The translations under genes were made by a program, and so were the position numbers. 64,000 nucleotides of DNA from JAJDIA01 sp031555735 (GTDB lineage: Bacteria; Bacteroidota; Bacteroidia; Bacteroidales; Tannerellaceae): the NCBI GenBank assembly GCA_031555735.1, contig JAVBUE010000020.1:14813-78812 (forward strand). Reading direction: 5' to 3'. Below the pieces are notes generated by a model, which saw only the letters and a list, made by a program, of their open reading frames with translations, had not been told where the DNA came from and made no database searches. Each line of letters starts with the position of its first letter. The first letter of the stretch is position 1. Positions 44,213-53,952 of this stretch are shown one piece after another.

Positions 44213-45205
44213 TTATAGTTTAGCGACCAGGAAGGTGTATTCGTTACTCAGGTCAAAGGAAGGGATTTTCTCATGAAGAAGCTCTATCTTTAACAAAGTT
44301 TGTCTTACGAACTGCTTGTATGCTTCGCTGTCGGGACGAAAAGGACGATGGTCCAGCGCCCGCCGGATCTCCTGCCATTCGCGATAGATCTCTCGCGAAT
44401 CAATGGAGAGGTTGTGCTCACAGAAACGTTGCCAGATATAATCGACTGCCAGGGTGGAGGGGTGCAGCATATCATCGCAATAGAAGCGATAATCGCGCAG
44501 TTCGTCCATCATTATTTCATAGGCAGGGAAGTATTCCACCTGGTTGGGGAACAACTTCCTCAGACGTTCGATGGTCAGCAGCAGCATGGCTTTGCTTAAT
44601 TGATTGGCGTTCGCTCCGTCTTTCCAGTGGCGGATCGGACTGACGGTGAATAAAACCTTGAGTGCAGGGAATTCGACCCATAGTTCCTTTAATACCCCTT
44701 TCCATTCACCAAAAATTGTACTGTCATTGAGCCGTTCACGCCGAAACATCTGTTCGGGTAGTTTGTGGCAGTTAGCTACGATATGTCCTTTGCTCCTCAG
44801 TATATAAGAATAAGCGGTACCGAAAGTGATGATTAACCGGGTGGAACGTCGTAACTGTTCTGCTGAATATACCAAGCGGTCGTTCATCTGCTGAAGTGCT
44901 TCGCCGGGTGTTACCGACGAAAACCGGCTGTGATGCATCCAGCTGTGATACACTCCTTCGTGCTCAAAAAGGTCGTCTTTTGTAAACAAGACGGGGTTTA
45001 GCAGCCTCCGGATTGCTTTGGCCATGGATGCGGGATTGAATAAGATGCCAAACGGGTTAATATCCACCTCGAACTTGTTCTCCTGCATCCGTTTACCGAT
45101 ATTTTCAGCAAAACAGGATCCTATTAACATGGTCCGATCTGTATATGTAAAAGCAAATGGCGGTGTCGGGATATGAACAGGTGTACGGAATTCCATCATT
45201 GACAT
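44213..45205 (-). CDS. GSCFA domain protein
   Basis: A 330-aa protein named for its motif, here IGSCFAENIGKRMQENKF near 27-44, followed by NPFGILFNPASMAKAIRRLL. LIITFGTAYSYILRSKG and FTVSPIRHWKDGANANQLSK match the SGNH-hydrolase-like fold of the family, with the late DDMLHPSTLAVDYIWQRF. Substrate is unknown. It heads an operon with murF-alr, suggesting a cell-envelope role. ATGs at 45199 and 45196 are alternative starts. Confidence 0.9.
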   Translation of the reverse strand: MSMMEFRTPVHIPTPPFAFTYTDRTMLIGSCFAENIGKRMQENKFEVDINPFGILFNPASMAKAIRRLLNPVLFTKDDLFEHEGVYHSWMHHSRFSSVTPGEALQQMNDRLVYSAEQLRRSTRLIITFGTAYSYILRSKGHIVANCHKLPEQMFRRERLNDSTIFGEWKGVLKELWVEFPALKVLFTVSPIRHWKDGANANQLSKAMLLLTIERLRKLFPNQVEYFPAYEIMMDELRDYRFYCDDMLHPSTLAVDYIWQRFCEHNLSIDSREIYREWQEIRRALDHRPFRPDSEAYKQFVRQTLLKIELLHEKIPSFDLSNEYTFLVAKL

Positions 45206-45228
45206 TATTATGATTCATTTATAGGAAA

Positions 45229-45259
45229 CAAATATAGAAGAAAAAGGGAAAAATGCAAA
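45229..45259 (-). promoter_or_regulatory. Promoter of the GSCFA-murF/alr operon
   Basis: The minus strand has TTTG (45256-45259), a 19-base spacer and TATATTTG (45229-45236), a full match to the Bacteroidetes -33/-7 consensus. Confidence 0.6.
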
Positions 45260-45342
45260 GTAAATGTAAATATCAAACAGGATACCAACGGGAGAGAACG
45301 AAAATAACCTGGGAAGATCGGAGGCATTTACTACCTTTTTAC

Positions 45343-45350
45343 TACTTTTG
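45343..45350 (+). promoter_or_regulatory. -7 box for the ECF sigma gene
   Basis: TACTTTTG matches TAnnTTTG, 110 bases before the sigma start at 45460. No -33 at ideal spacing. Confidence 0.4.
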
Positions 45351-45459
45351 CGCATGAGGAAGTTCATTGCTTTTGACCGCTTAAAGATGGTTAATTCAGT
45401 TGAAGTAAGCAGAATTTACACTTCCTTTTTTGGTAGCATGAATATTCAGGCTAATATCA

Positions 45460-46047
45460 GTGCAGACTATCGATAGAAATATAATTACGCGTATAAACGA
45501 AGGTGACAATAAAGCCTTCGAACAATTATATACGGCCTATTATCTCTATTTACGTGCCGTAGCGACAAAATATGTCTTCCAAAGGGATCTCGCCAAAGAT
45601 CTCGTGAATGATGTATTCATGAATGTATGGAATCACCGTGGCTCCCTCACCTACCCGGTTGGAACTTACTTGACCCGCTCCGTACAGAACCGTTGCCTGA
45701 ACCACCTGCGACGACAACGGACACAGGAGATACCCCTTTCATATGTACAGGAACAACTAATCACCATCCGTGAACAACTGATCAGTGATGACGCTCATCC
45801 CCTGGCTTACCTGGAAAACAAAGAATTTGAAGAAAAAATATGTCAGTCCATAGCGCAATTACCACCAAAATGCCGTCAAATCTTCGAACAATATATTTAT
45901 AAGAATATGAGCTACGAGGAGATAGCCCAAGCCAATCAGATCACCACAAGTACTGTCCGCACCCAAATTCAGGTCGGATTGTCTAAACTCAAGGATATGC
46001 TGGGACACTATTACGCCTTATTTGTCATGTTATTCAACCTGTACTAA
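45460..46047 (+). CDS. ECF sigma factor of a SusCD system
   Basis: A 195-aa sigma-70 factor of the Bacteroides expansion type. Region 2 contains KAFEQLYTAYYLYLRAVATK and LAKDLVNDVFMNVWNHRGSL. Region 4 contains LPPKCRQIFEQYIYKNMSYE and EIAQANQITTSTVRTQIQVG. The start is GTG at 45460; the nearby ATG at 45438 is out of frame. It is followed by fecR, susC with an STN domain, and susD, so it likely turns on that locus when the receptor reports ligand. Confidence 0.93.
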   Translation: MQTIDRNIITRINEGDNKAFEQLYTAYYLYLRAVATKYVFQRDLAKDLVNDVFMNVWNHRGSLTYPVGTYLTRSVQNRCLNHLRRQRTQEIPLSYVQEQLITIREQLISDDAHPLAYLENKEFEEKICQSIAQLPPKCRQIFEQYIYKNMSYEEIAQANQITTSTVRTQIQVGLSKLKDMLGHYYALFVMLFNLY

Positions 46048-46129
46048 AATTAATTTTAAATAAAATTACTTTCTTTTAGACACGTTCTGCCCTGTTTGTG
46101 TATTGTATTAGCAATAAAGCTATACGCAA

Positions 46130-47164
46130 ATGCAAACAAATAAAGAAGAAAGCAAATACGACCTGCTGTTCAGCTACTTTGAAGGATCACTTTCCGAGGC
46201 TGAGGAAGCACAACTGCTTCAATGGCTTCAGGCAAGCGAATCACATAAGCAGGTCTTTGCCGAAATGACAGACTGGTGGGCTATAGCTCATGTCCCTCAA
46301 TTTGCCGCGGAGCGCAAGCGTAACTTTGAGGAACACTTTGCCCAGGTGATCGCTCAGCAATCAGTGATGCCGCGTCGTACGATCCGTATCCCTTTTTGGC
46401 GGAATATTGCCGTCTCTCTGCTTACGGTTATATCTTTCAGCGCCCTTTCTTTCTGGGGTGGTCTGCATTATGCGCAACAAGCGCCAACTGAAACAATGCC
46501 AACCGGAGAAGACACCCAGGTGGAAACATTACTCGGCTCAGTCACCAAAGTAGTGCTGCCGGACGGTTCCCAAGCCTGGCTGAACTCCGGATCGACGCTC
46601 ACATACAGCGCCGACTACAATAAACAATCCCGAAATATCAGTCTCTCCGGTGAAGCCTATTTCGAGGTAATGGCCGACTCTGTCAAACCATTTATCGTAC
46701 AGTCGAACAGCCTGGACGTCAGAGTGACTGGAACCCGCTTCAATGTCAAGTCATACGCCGATGATGAAACGACAGATGTATCACTGGTTTCCGGATCAGT
46801 GGATGTCATGATCAGCCGGGGGACGACTGAAGAGGTTTTTCCGCTTATCCCCAATCAGGTCTTAAGCCTGGAAAAAGAGAAAAACGATATTACCATCATG
46901 GCTATAAATGCCATGGATGCCATCGCCTGGTCTAATGGAGGTTTAAGGTTCTCTAAACAGCCATTTACACGCCTGGCCAAAGACCTGGAGCGCAAGTTCA
47001 ACGTCCGTATTGACATCAGAAGTGCTCATTTGCAGAATGAATTCTTCAGCGGAAGCTTCCTGCAGCACCATTCCCTGGAATATATTCTGCATGAAATAGA
47101 CATGGATAAAAAGTACACTTGGAAATGGATAGGAAATAATGAATTGACTATAAGAGATAAATAG
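46130..47164 (+). CDS. FecR-type anti-sigma factor
   Basis: A 344-aa inner-membrane regulator. The N-terminal 85 residues are cytoplasmic (YFEGSLSEAEEAQLLQWLQA), one TM helix covers about 90-110, and the FecR domain follows: GSVTKVVLPDGSQAWLNSGS, then YSADYNKQSRNISLSGEAYF and TGTRFNVKSYADDE. DUF4974 closes the protein (FSKQPFTRLAKDLERKFNVR, IDMDKKYTWKW). It relays the signal from the SusC STN domain to the sigma factor encoded just upstream. Confidence 0.94.
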   Translation: MQTNKEESKYDLLFSYFEGSLSEAEEAQLLQWLQASESHKQVFAEMTDWWAIAHVPQFAAERKRNFEEHFAQVIAQQSVMPRRTIRIPFWRNIAVSLLTVISFSALSFWGGLHYAQQAPTETMPTGEDTQVETLLGSVTKVVLPDGSQAWLNSGSTLTYSADYNKQSRNISLSGEAYFEVMADSVKPFIVQSNSLDVRVTGTRFNVKSYADDETTDVSLVSGSVDVMISRGTTEEVFPLIPNQVLSLEKEKNDITIMAINAMDAIAWSNGGLRFSKQPFTRLAKDLERKFNVRIDIRSAHLQNEFFSGSFLQHHSLEYILHEIDMDKKYTWKWIGNNELTIRDK

Positions 47165-47287
47165 CGATAGATGAGTATTAATTAAAACAGTTTGCCTATG
47201 ACTTAACATGAACCTTGCAGCCTTCCCTTACGGGAAACGAGTATTACAAGAGATAAAAGTTACTTTTTAAATCTAACAGCAAAGAAA

Positions 47288-50200
47288 ATGAATAATTTTA
47301 AACGACTTGGACAATTATTACTTGTCGGATGTGTATTAGCTGGTACGCCAGACACAGCCAATGCGAACTCTGTCGCAGAATTAGGAACGCACATCCTGAC
47401 TGTACAAATGCAAAGTACAACCTTAAAAGAGCTCTTCACTCTGATCGAGGAGCAGTTTGACTACACCTTCCTGATACGGAACAACGACATCAATTTAAAC
47501 GAACGCGTTGCGATTGACACCAAAGACAAATCCGTGGAAGAAATCCTCACAAGTGCGTTGAAGAAACAACAAGCGTCATTTGAAGTAAGCGGAAAGCGGA
47601 TTGTTGTTTACAAAACCAACAAGGCTACCTACCCTGCTCAGCCGGTGGTCGCCCAGCAAACCATCAAGGTGACTGGCACGATCGTCGATCAGGTAACTGG
47701 CGAAACGATTATCGGCGCCAACGTGATCGTGAAAGGTACTTCTATCGGAACGAGTACAGACTATGACGGGAACTTTACGTTAGACGTACCCGCAGGTGCT
47801 ACTCTGGTCATTACCTATATCGGATACCTCCCAATAGAAGTGGCTGCGACAACTACAAAAATGAATATTCGTATCAAGGAAGACACGAAAGCATTGGACG
47901 AAGTAGTCGTTGTAGGTTACAGTACCCAGAAACGCGAAAGCCTCACCGGTGCTCTCCAGACACTGGCCAACGAGAAACTGACGGATGTGACAACAGCCAA
48001 TGTAGAAAACATGTTGTCAGGTAAAGCTCCCGGTGTATATGTCGCACCCGGACAAGGTAAACCCGGTGACAAAGGAACGATCGTTATCCGTGGTAAAGCG
48101 TCTATCAATGGGATAAACGACCCGCTGTGGGTCATTGATGGTGTAATCGTCGGTAACCGTTCGGACGACTCGCTGAACCCCTCCGACATCGAATCAATGA
48201 CTATCCTGAAAGATGCTGCTTCTACAGCTATCTACGGTTCGGAAGGAGCTAACGGCGTTATTGTGGTTACCACCAAACGCGCAAAAGGCGAGGGCGTAAA
48301 AGTGAGTGCTTCACTCAAAGCCGGTATGAACCATCTGTCGAACGGCAACCTGGAAGTGATGAACGGAGCCGAACTGTATGACTACTATAAATCGTTCAAC
48401 AACCAGGAAATGATATCCTTTCCTCGTTGGAATGAGAATCTGCGCAACAGTAACTATGACTGGTGGGATCTGGCTACGCAAACCGGCCTAACACAAGACT
48501 ACAACCTGTCGATCTCAGGCGGGACAGAAAAAATGAAATCTTATTTCTCCCTCGGTCTGTATGACGAAGAAGGTGCTATAAAAGGATATGAATATACCCG
48601 CTACAGCATCCGCTTCAACACAGAATTCAAGCCGTTCAACTGGCTGACGATCAAACCGTCGTTCAGCGGTTCGAAGGAAGACCGGGATGACAGACAATAT
48701 TCGACCACTGCTATGTATTCCAACCTTCCCTGGGACTCCCCCTATCTGGAAGACGGCACGCCAACGCCTCACCGTTCCAGCACATGGGTAAACAGCAACT
48801 CCACCAACTATCTGTATGACCTACAGTGGAACTGGGGAGATTCGTATAAATACTCCATAATGGGCAACCTGGACTTCGACATCCGGATCACAGATTGGTT
48901 GACTTTCTCATCTACCAACAACTATACCTGGAATGATTATAACGAAAAATCGTACACCGACCCTCGCTCTGATGCAGGATCCGGTGTAAATGGCCGTATT
49001 TGGGAACAAGATTCCAAAGTAGAACGCCGGTTCACCAACCAGATGCTGCGTTTCAACAAGGCATTTGGTAAACACTCAGTAAATGCCGTGCTGGCTTACG
49101 AGTTTAAAGACTACAAATACAAATGGTTCTCAGCAACCGGTGTCGGTTTTGTTTCTGGATTTGAAATCCTCAATACGACCGCCAAACCGGAAGCGGCCAA
49201 AGGCTCTATCAGCGAATCGGCCATGCAATCTGTGCTTTTCAACGGCCACTATGCTTACGACAACAGATACTTGGGGCAGGTGTCGTTCCGTCGCGACGGT
49301 GCATCCAACTTTGGTGACAATGCCCAATATGGAAACTTCTGGTCTGTCAGTGGTGGTTGGAACCTGCACAATGAAGCCTTCTTTGAAACAGACTGGATCA
49401 ATCAGTTGAAACTCCGTGCTTCGTATGGTACGGTCGGTAACCGTCCTGCCCAATTGTATCCGCAATACGACCTGTATTCCGCCACGCAGAAGTATAATGA
49501 AATATCGGGACTCTTGATCTCACAGATCGGGAATAAGAATTTCACCTGGGAAGAAACGGCTACATTCGGACTTGGATTAGACGTTAGTGTCTTCGATCGC
49601 TTCCGCGCAACCTTCGATTTATACAACAAAGCTACTAAAGACGTTATTTTCGGTGTTCCTATCTCCGGCTTAACCGGTGTTACTACCCTCTATCAGAATG
49701 TAGGTGAAGTACAAAACCGTGGTTTTGAAATGACACTGGGTGCAGATATCGTCAAAACAAAAGACTGGTACTGGAGTGTTGACTTCAATTTAGGCACGAA
49801 TAAAAGTGAAGTAAAAAAACTATATGGTGGTCTGGAACAATACATTACGGGTTTCGCCGGTATAGCTGGTAGCGCCAATTCAATCCTGAAACCGGGCTAC
49901 AGCACAGATACGTGGTACACACAAGAATGGGCCGGTGTAAATCCGGAAAACGGGGCTCCGCAATGGTATAAGACGGATAAAGATACCGGCGAACGTGTAT
50001 TGACGGAAAAATACGCAGAAGCGGATCAAGTGATCTGCGGCAAGTATTCGCCGGACTTTTTCGGTGGATTCTCGACCACACTGACGTGGAAACAATTCGA
50101 CCTGAATGCTGTTTTTGGTTATTCAGTGGGTGGAAAGATCTATAACTACTCGCGTAGTGAATACGATTCCGACGGTGCCTATACAGACAGAAACCAGATG

Positions 50201-50557
50201 AAGCTACAGGGTGGCTGGTCACGTTGGAAAAATCCCGGCGATATCGCCACACACCCGGTTGCCAGCTATAACAACACATCCAACGCAAACAAGGTGTCTT
50301 CCCGTTTCCTTGAAGATGGTGATTACCTGAAACTAAGAAACCTGACTGTTGGATACAATATGGCATTCCCGAAATGGCATATTTCCAACCTTCGTCTGTA
50401 TTTTTCTGCTGAAAACGTATTCACGATCACCGATTATTCCGGTGTTGATCCTGAAATCGCTGTAAATAATGATACACGCGCTGTGACCGGTGCTACTATG
50501 CCAAGTGCATATCCCGTCACTCAGAAATTCATGTTTGGTCTTAATATTACATTATAA
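47288..50557 (+). CDS. SusC/RagA TonB-dependent transporter with STN domain
   Basis: An outer-membrane transporter of 1089 aa. Domains in order: signal peptide (1-26), an STN signalling domain about 30-112 (TTLKELFTLIEEQFDYTFLI), a carboxypeptidase-like domain about 125-205 (VTGTIVDQVTGETIIGANVI), and a TonB-box region LDEVVVVGYSTQKRESLTGA. The plug covers about 225-345 (VIDGVIVGNRSDDSLNPSDI, SMTILKDAASTAIYGSEGAN), and the 22-strand barrel follows. The STN domain shows it signals through FecR. It pairs with the SusD 12 bases downstream. Confidence 0.95.
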   Translation: MNNFKRLGQLLLVGCVLAGTPDTANANSVAELGTHILTVQMQSTTLKELFTLIEEQFDYTFLIRNNDINLNERVAIDTKDKSVEEILTSALKKQQASFEVSGKRIVVYKTNKATYPAQPVVAQQTIKVTGTIVDQVTGETIIGANVIVKGTSIGTSTDYDGNFTLDVPAGATLVITYIGYLPIEVAATTTKMNIRIKEDTKALDEVVVVGYSTQKRESLTGALQTLANEKLTDVTTANVENMLSGKAPGVYVAPGQGKPGDKGTIVIRGKASINGINDPLWVIDGVIVGNRSDDSLNPSDIESMTILKDAASTAIYGSEGANGVIVVTTKRAKGEGVKVSASLKAGMNHLSNGNLEVMNGAELYDYYKSFNNQEMISFPRWNENLRNSNYDWWDLATQTGLTQDYNLSISGGTEKMKSYFSLGLYDEEGAIKGYEYTRYSIRFNTEFKPFNWLTIKPSFSGSKEDRDDRQYSTTAMYSNLPWDSPYLEDGTPTPHRSSTWVNSNSTNYLYDLQWNWGDSYKYSIMGNLDFDIRITDWLTFSSTNNYTWNDYNEKSYTDPRSDAGSGVNGRIWEQDSKVERRFTNQMLRFNKAFGKHSVNAVLAYEFKDYKYKWFSATGVGFVSGFEILNTTAKPEAAKGSISESAMQSVLFNGHYAYDNRYLGQVSFRRDGASNFGDNAQYGNFWSVSGGWNLHNEAFFETDWINQLKLRASYGTVGNRPAQLYPQYDLYSATQKYNEISGLLISQIGNKNFTWEETATFGLGLDVSVFDRFRATFDLYNKATKDVIFGVPISGLTGVTTLYQNVGEVQNRGFEMTLGADIVKTKDWYWSVDFNLGTNKSEVKKLYGGLEQYITGFAGIAGSANSILKPGYSTDTWYTQEWAGVNPENGAPQWYKTDKDTGERVLTEKYAEADQVICGKYSPDFFGGFSTTLTWKQFDLNAVFGYSVGGKIYNYSRSEYDSDGAYTDRNQMKLQGGWSRWKNPGDIATHPVASYNNTSNANKVSSRFLEDGDYLKLRNLTVGYNMAFPKWHISNLRLYFSAENVFTITDYSGVDPEIAVNNDTRAVTGATMPSAYPVTQKFMFGLNITL

Positions 50558-50568
50558 GAATAAGAAGT

Positions 50569-52293
50569 ATGAAAAAAATATTAGCTATATGTATCGCAGC
50601 CGCATGCACTTTTGCAGCCTGTGATATTGAACGTTTCCCCTACACTGCGGTAGCGTCCGAGGAGGTAATGGATGATCCGAATGCATCATTGGACGCTTTG
50701 ATGAACGGATCCTATGCACAATTGAAAGATTGGTCAGACCCGATGCACCGTTGCGGTGAATACGCCGGCGACAATATGATGATCCGTGGAACATCGACTG
50801 ATGCGTTTTACGAATTCATTTCCTACAGCCGCACACCCAACAACTACCGCTTGCAGAACTTCTGGGACTACAGTTACAAAGCGATAGCCCAGACATCCAA
50901 CATCCTTAAAATGCTGGAAGAAGGCCAAAGCGCTGAAATAGACAACAGCCTGGGTGAATGTTACTACATCCGCGGTATGTTGTATTTCTATCTCTGCCGC
51001 GCCTATGGTCGTCCGTATTATCAAAGTCCGGAAAAGAACCTCGGTGTGCCCATTGTGAACGGTACGCCCGACGATGTGATCAATATGACATTGCCCGACC
51101 GTTCTACCGTAAAGGATACCTATGAACAAGCTATCAGCGACCTGAAGAAGGCAGCCGGACTGATGACCATCGATAAGGGGCCGGCTTATGCTTCCAAAGA
51201 AGCAGCCTGGGCAATGCTGTCGCGCATCTATCTCTATATGAGTGGCACTTGGGATAGCCCCAATCAGGAATATGCACGTCAGTGTATTGAATATTCAGAT
51301 AAAGTGATCAGTTCAGGTAAGTATAGCTTGTTGGGACGTACTGACTTCATGAAATACAACACATTCAAACCGGAGAACAACGACGAATCTATTTTCGTGG
51401 TAAAACGCGTTGCTTCCGAATACTCCGGTTACGACCACTACTACGGTATCGGTGGCATGTATTCTAATATCGGTGGTATGGGCTGGGGTGAAATGTATGC
51501 CAGCGCCAAATACATCGACCTGCTCAACGAAACCGGACGTAACGACTGGAATAAAGGCAAGATTGTGGATGCACGCGCTGCTTTCATCGAACCGCAATAT
51601 GTGGACGGAGGCAAGCAGGTATTCCGTTTCATCAAGAATGTGTACAATGCATCTGGTGTGCAGACTAATTTCAACTATGTACAGGCTCCGGTGACCATCA
51701 ATGGTAATACCGCAACTTGCACAGAAACGATTAGTGACAAAACAACAACATATACACTGGCACCCGTAGATATCGAACAGGGTATCTGGTCTATCAAGTA
51801 CAGCGACAATAAGACCTACACAGGCGTTATCGATATGGAAATGAAACTGAACCGCGTCTATCCGATGTTCTACATCGTGAAGTGCTCACGCGAAGGAGAA
51901 GATTCACAATTGCACTCACCGGTTATTTCCCGCTTGGCTGAAATCTACCTGAACAAAGCGGAAGCTGCCGGGAAAACAGGCGACTATGCCACTGCACTGG
52001 CCAACCTGAATATCATTCGCGAACGTTCACTGCCAGGCGAAGGTTACGCGCAACTGACAGCCGCTAACGCAGAAACCCTGATCGACAAGGAACGTACACT
52101 GGAACTGGCCTACCAGGCAGAACGCAGCTACGACGTATATCGTAACGGCCGCGAACTGACCCGTATGTATCCGGGGCCGCACAATGCTATGGAAAAGGTA
52201 CAGCCCACCGACTATCGCGTGGTGTACTTCATCCCGCAGAATGCCATCAACTCGTATGCCGGTACGCTGACACAGAACCCGACATCCAATTGA
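50569..52293 (+). CDS. SusD/RagB outer-membrane lipoprotein
   Basis: Surface lipoprotein of 574 aa that lids the SusC transporter and captures ligand. The lipobox is TFAAC with Cys18, followed by DIERFPYTAV. FWDYSYKAIAQTSNILKML, GECYYIRGMLYFYLCRAYGR, RPYYQSPEKNLGVPIV and SKEAAWAMLSRIYLYMSG are TPR-like helices of the family. The C-terminal part RLAEIYLNKAEAAGKTGDYA and IDKERTLELAYQAERSYDVY is conserved. No glycosidase follows, so the ligand is unknown. A terminator ends the operon. Confidence 0.95.
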   Translation: MKKILAICIAAACTFAACDIERFPYTAVASEEVMDDPNASLDALMNGSYAQLKDWSDPMHRCGEYAGDNMMIRGTSTDAFYEFISYSRTPNNYRLQNFWDYSYKAIAQTSNILKMLEEGQSAEIDNSLGECYYIRGMLYFYLCRAYGRPYYQSPEKNLGVPIVNGTPDDVINMTLPDRSTVKDTYEQAISDLKKAAGLMTIDKGPAYASKEAAWAMLSRIYLYMSGTWDSPNQEYARQCIEYSDKVISSGKYSLLGRTDFMKYNTFKPENNDESIFVVKRVASEYSGYDHYYGIGGMYSNIGGMGWGEMYASAKYIDLLNETGRNDWNKGKIVDARAAFIEPQYVDGGKQVFRFIKNVYNASGVQTNFNYVQAPVTINGNTATCTETISDKTTTYTLAPVDIEQGIWSIKYSDNKTYTGVIDMEMKLNRVYPMFYIVKCSREGEDSQLHSPVISRLAEIYLNKAEAAGKTGDYATALANLNIIRERSLPGEGYAQLTAANAETLIDKERTLELAYQAERSYDVYRNGRELTRMYPGPHNAMEKVQPTDYRVVYFIPQNAINSYAGTLTQNPTSN

Positions 52294-52323
52294 TTGAACA
52301 CGAATAGATAGAAATGGAAGATT

Positions 52324-52358
52324 AATCTGCCGGGAAACAAACCAACCCGGCAGATTTT
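52324..52358 (+). terminator. Terminator of the SusCD operon
   Basis: AATCTGCCGGG (52324-52334) and CCCGGCAGATT (52346-52356) form a perfect 11-bp stem ending in a short T run. Confidence 0.8.
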
Positions 52359-52527
52359 GCATTCCTTGGTGATAGGCTTTTTTCTATCAGTTGGTTAATT
52401 GGGTATTGTTTCGTGGCTTTATGCTTATCAGGACATGAGTTATGAGCAACTATCCAACCAACCTCACTGTTCTGATAGAACACGGACAATAAAAAGGGGA
52501 ATCTGTCACCCTTTTTCTTTTTATCCC

Positions 52528-52535
52528 TATATTTG
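52528..52535 (+). promoter_or_regulatory. -7 box for the hemerythrin gene
   Basis: TATATTTG is an exact TAnnTTTG match, 20 bases before the ATG at 52555. Confidence 0.5.
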
Positions 52536-52554
52536 TGGAACTAAATGTAATAAG

Positions 52555-53256
52555 ATGCATCATAAAACTAAATATCAGGAAACCGACCGCATGAGCGACC
52601 TCCTCAGCGAGCACTATGCGATGCTGTTGGTGACAAGCCGGTTCGGGATTCCACTCGGCCTGGGTGAGAAGAGTATCGGTGAGGTATGCAGGCTGAACGG
52701 AGTGGATACGGATACGTTCCTGACTGTCGTAAACTTCCTTGCCGAAGAAACGCCGAAACCCGTATCGGGCGAAGTGCTTACCAAAGGGTTGTCGCTCGAA
52801 GCCCTGATCCTGTATCTGCACCAGGCGCACGATTATTTCCTGCACTTCCGTTTCCCGCATATCCGGCGGAAACTGGTGGAGGCGATTACCGACTGCCCGA
52901 AAGACGTGGCGTTCGTGATCTGCAAGTTCTTCGACGAATACACCAGTGAGGTGCATACCCACATGGCGTATGAAGAAAAGACGGTATTCCCCTATGTACG
53001 TTCACTGCTGGATGGTAATACGGATGCGAAATACTCGATCGCTATTTTCCGCAAGCGGCACGACCAGATCGAGTTGAAGATCACCGAGCTGAAGAATATC
53101 CTCATCAAGTATTACCCCGGCAGGGGATCGCATACGCTGAACAGCGTCCTGTTCGATATTTTCGCGGTGGAAGAAGACCTGACTTCACACAACCATGTGG
53201 AGGATTACCTGTTTGTACCGGCAATCCAGGCATTGGAAAAACAATTGGGCGTATGA
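52555..53256 (+). CDS. Hemerythrin (HHE) domain protein, RIC/ScdA-like
   Basis: About 233 aa from ATG 52555, placed just after a -7 box. The C-terminal two thirds form a four-helix HHE domain with iron-ligand-type residues in HQAHDYFLHFRFPHIRRKL, SEVHTHMAYEEKTVFPYV, FRKRHDQIELKITELKN and DLTSHNHVEDYLFVPAI. The N-terminal region (SRFGIPLGLGEKSIGEVCRL) has the outline of the ScdA_N domain but lacks its paired cysteines. RIC proteins repair iron-sulfur clusters damaged by oxygen or NO. Here the tight coupling to a regulator (ATGA overlap) suggests sensing. Confidence 0.85.
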   Translation: MHHKTKYQETDRMSDLLSEHYAMLLVTSRFGIPLGLGEKSIGEVCRLNGVDTDTFLTVVNFLAEETPKPVSGEVLTKGLSLEALILYLHQAHDYFLHFRFPHIRRKLVEAITDCPKDVAFVICKFFDEYTSEVHTHMAYEEKTVFPYVRSLLDGNTDAKYSIAIFRKRHDQIELKITELKNILIKYYPGRGSHTLNSVLFDIFAVEEDLTSHNHVEDYLFVPAIQALEKQLGV

Positions 53257-53855
53257 GCGAACTGATGAAGATTGCCATTGCAGAACCATCGCCTGTTGTT
53301 CGCATGGGGATGGAACTGGTACTGAAGAAACTTCCCGGGTTCCATTTCCGGTGGATCGAGATACCGGCTGCCGACGTACTGCCCGAGCAGTTGCGGACGC
53401 ACCGACCCGACCTGCTGCTGATCAATCCCTGCATGGTGGGTCATTACGCCGTCGGGCTGCTGAAAGAGGAAACCGGTTGCCGGGAAATGAAATGTGTGGC
53501 ATTGCTCTACCACCTGGTTGATCCTGTCCTGTTGCGCCCGTACGACGAGCAGGTATCCATCTGCGACGCTCCCGACGATGTCCGGCTGAAGCTGGAGCAA
53601 CTGTTTAATGACCCGGTGGCCGGTACGGATGAAGACGAACAGCAGACGCTTAGCTCCCGGGAGAAAGAAATCGTCGTCTGCGTAGTGAAGGGGATGACCA
53701 ACCGTGAAATAGCAGACCACCTGTTTCTCTCCACCCATACGGTGATTACCCACCGGCGGAATATCGCCCGTAAATTACAGATCCACAGTCCCAGTGGCCT
53801 CACGATCTACGCCATCGTGAACAAACTGGTGGAACTGGGGGATATTCAGGCTTGA
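53253..53855 (+). CDS. LuxR-type regulator with degenerate receiver domain
   Basis: A 200-aa regulator coupled to the hemerythrin gene by a 4-base overlap. The N-terminal 120 residues resemble a response-regulator receiver (KIAIAEPSPVVRMGMELVLK), but the acidic pair is replaced by Glu11-Pro12 and the phospho-acceptor Asp by Asn58 (RPDLLLINP). The C-terminal LuxR/GerE helix-turn-helix is intact: LSSREKEIVVCVVKGMTNRE, then IADHLFLSTHTVITHRRNIA. It probably binds DNA without phosphorylation control, perhaps under control of its hemerythrin partner. Confidence 0.85.
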   Translation: MSELMKIAIAEPSPVVRMGMELVLKKLPGFHFRWIEIPAADVLPEQLRTHRPDLLLINPCMVGHYAVGLLKEETGCREMKCVALLYHLVDPVLLRPYDEQVSICDAPDDVRLKLEQLFNDPVAGTDEDEQQTLSSREKEIVVCVVKGMTNREIADHLFLSTHTVITHRRNIARKLQIHSPSGLTIYAIVNKLVELGDIQA

Positions 53856-53952
53856 TCTGTTTTTTTCGACGTTTAGATGAACTTTTTCGCCGGTTGTTTG
53901 TTTAGTTTGTCAGCCAGCGAACAGTATTAAACAAACACATAAAATAAACCTT

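Noticed and set aside
52399..52554. Upstream extension of the hemerythrin protein
   Set aside because: The extension spans the -7 box at 52528 and has no family sequence; the ATG at 52555 fits the promoter and domain.
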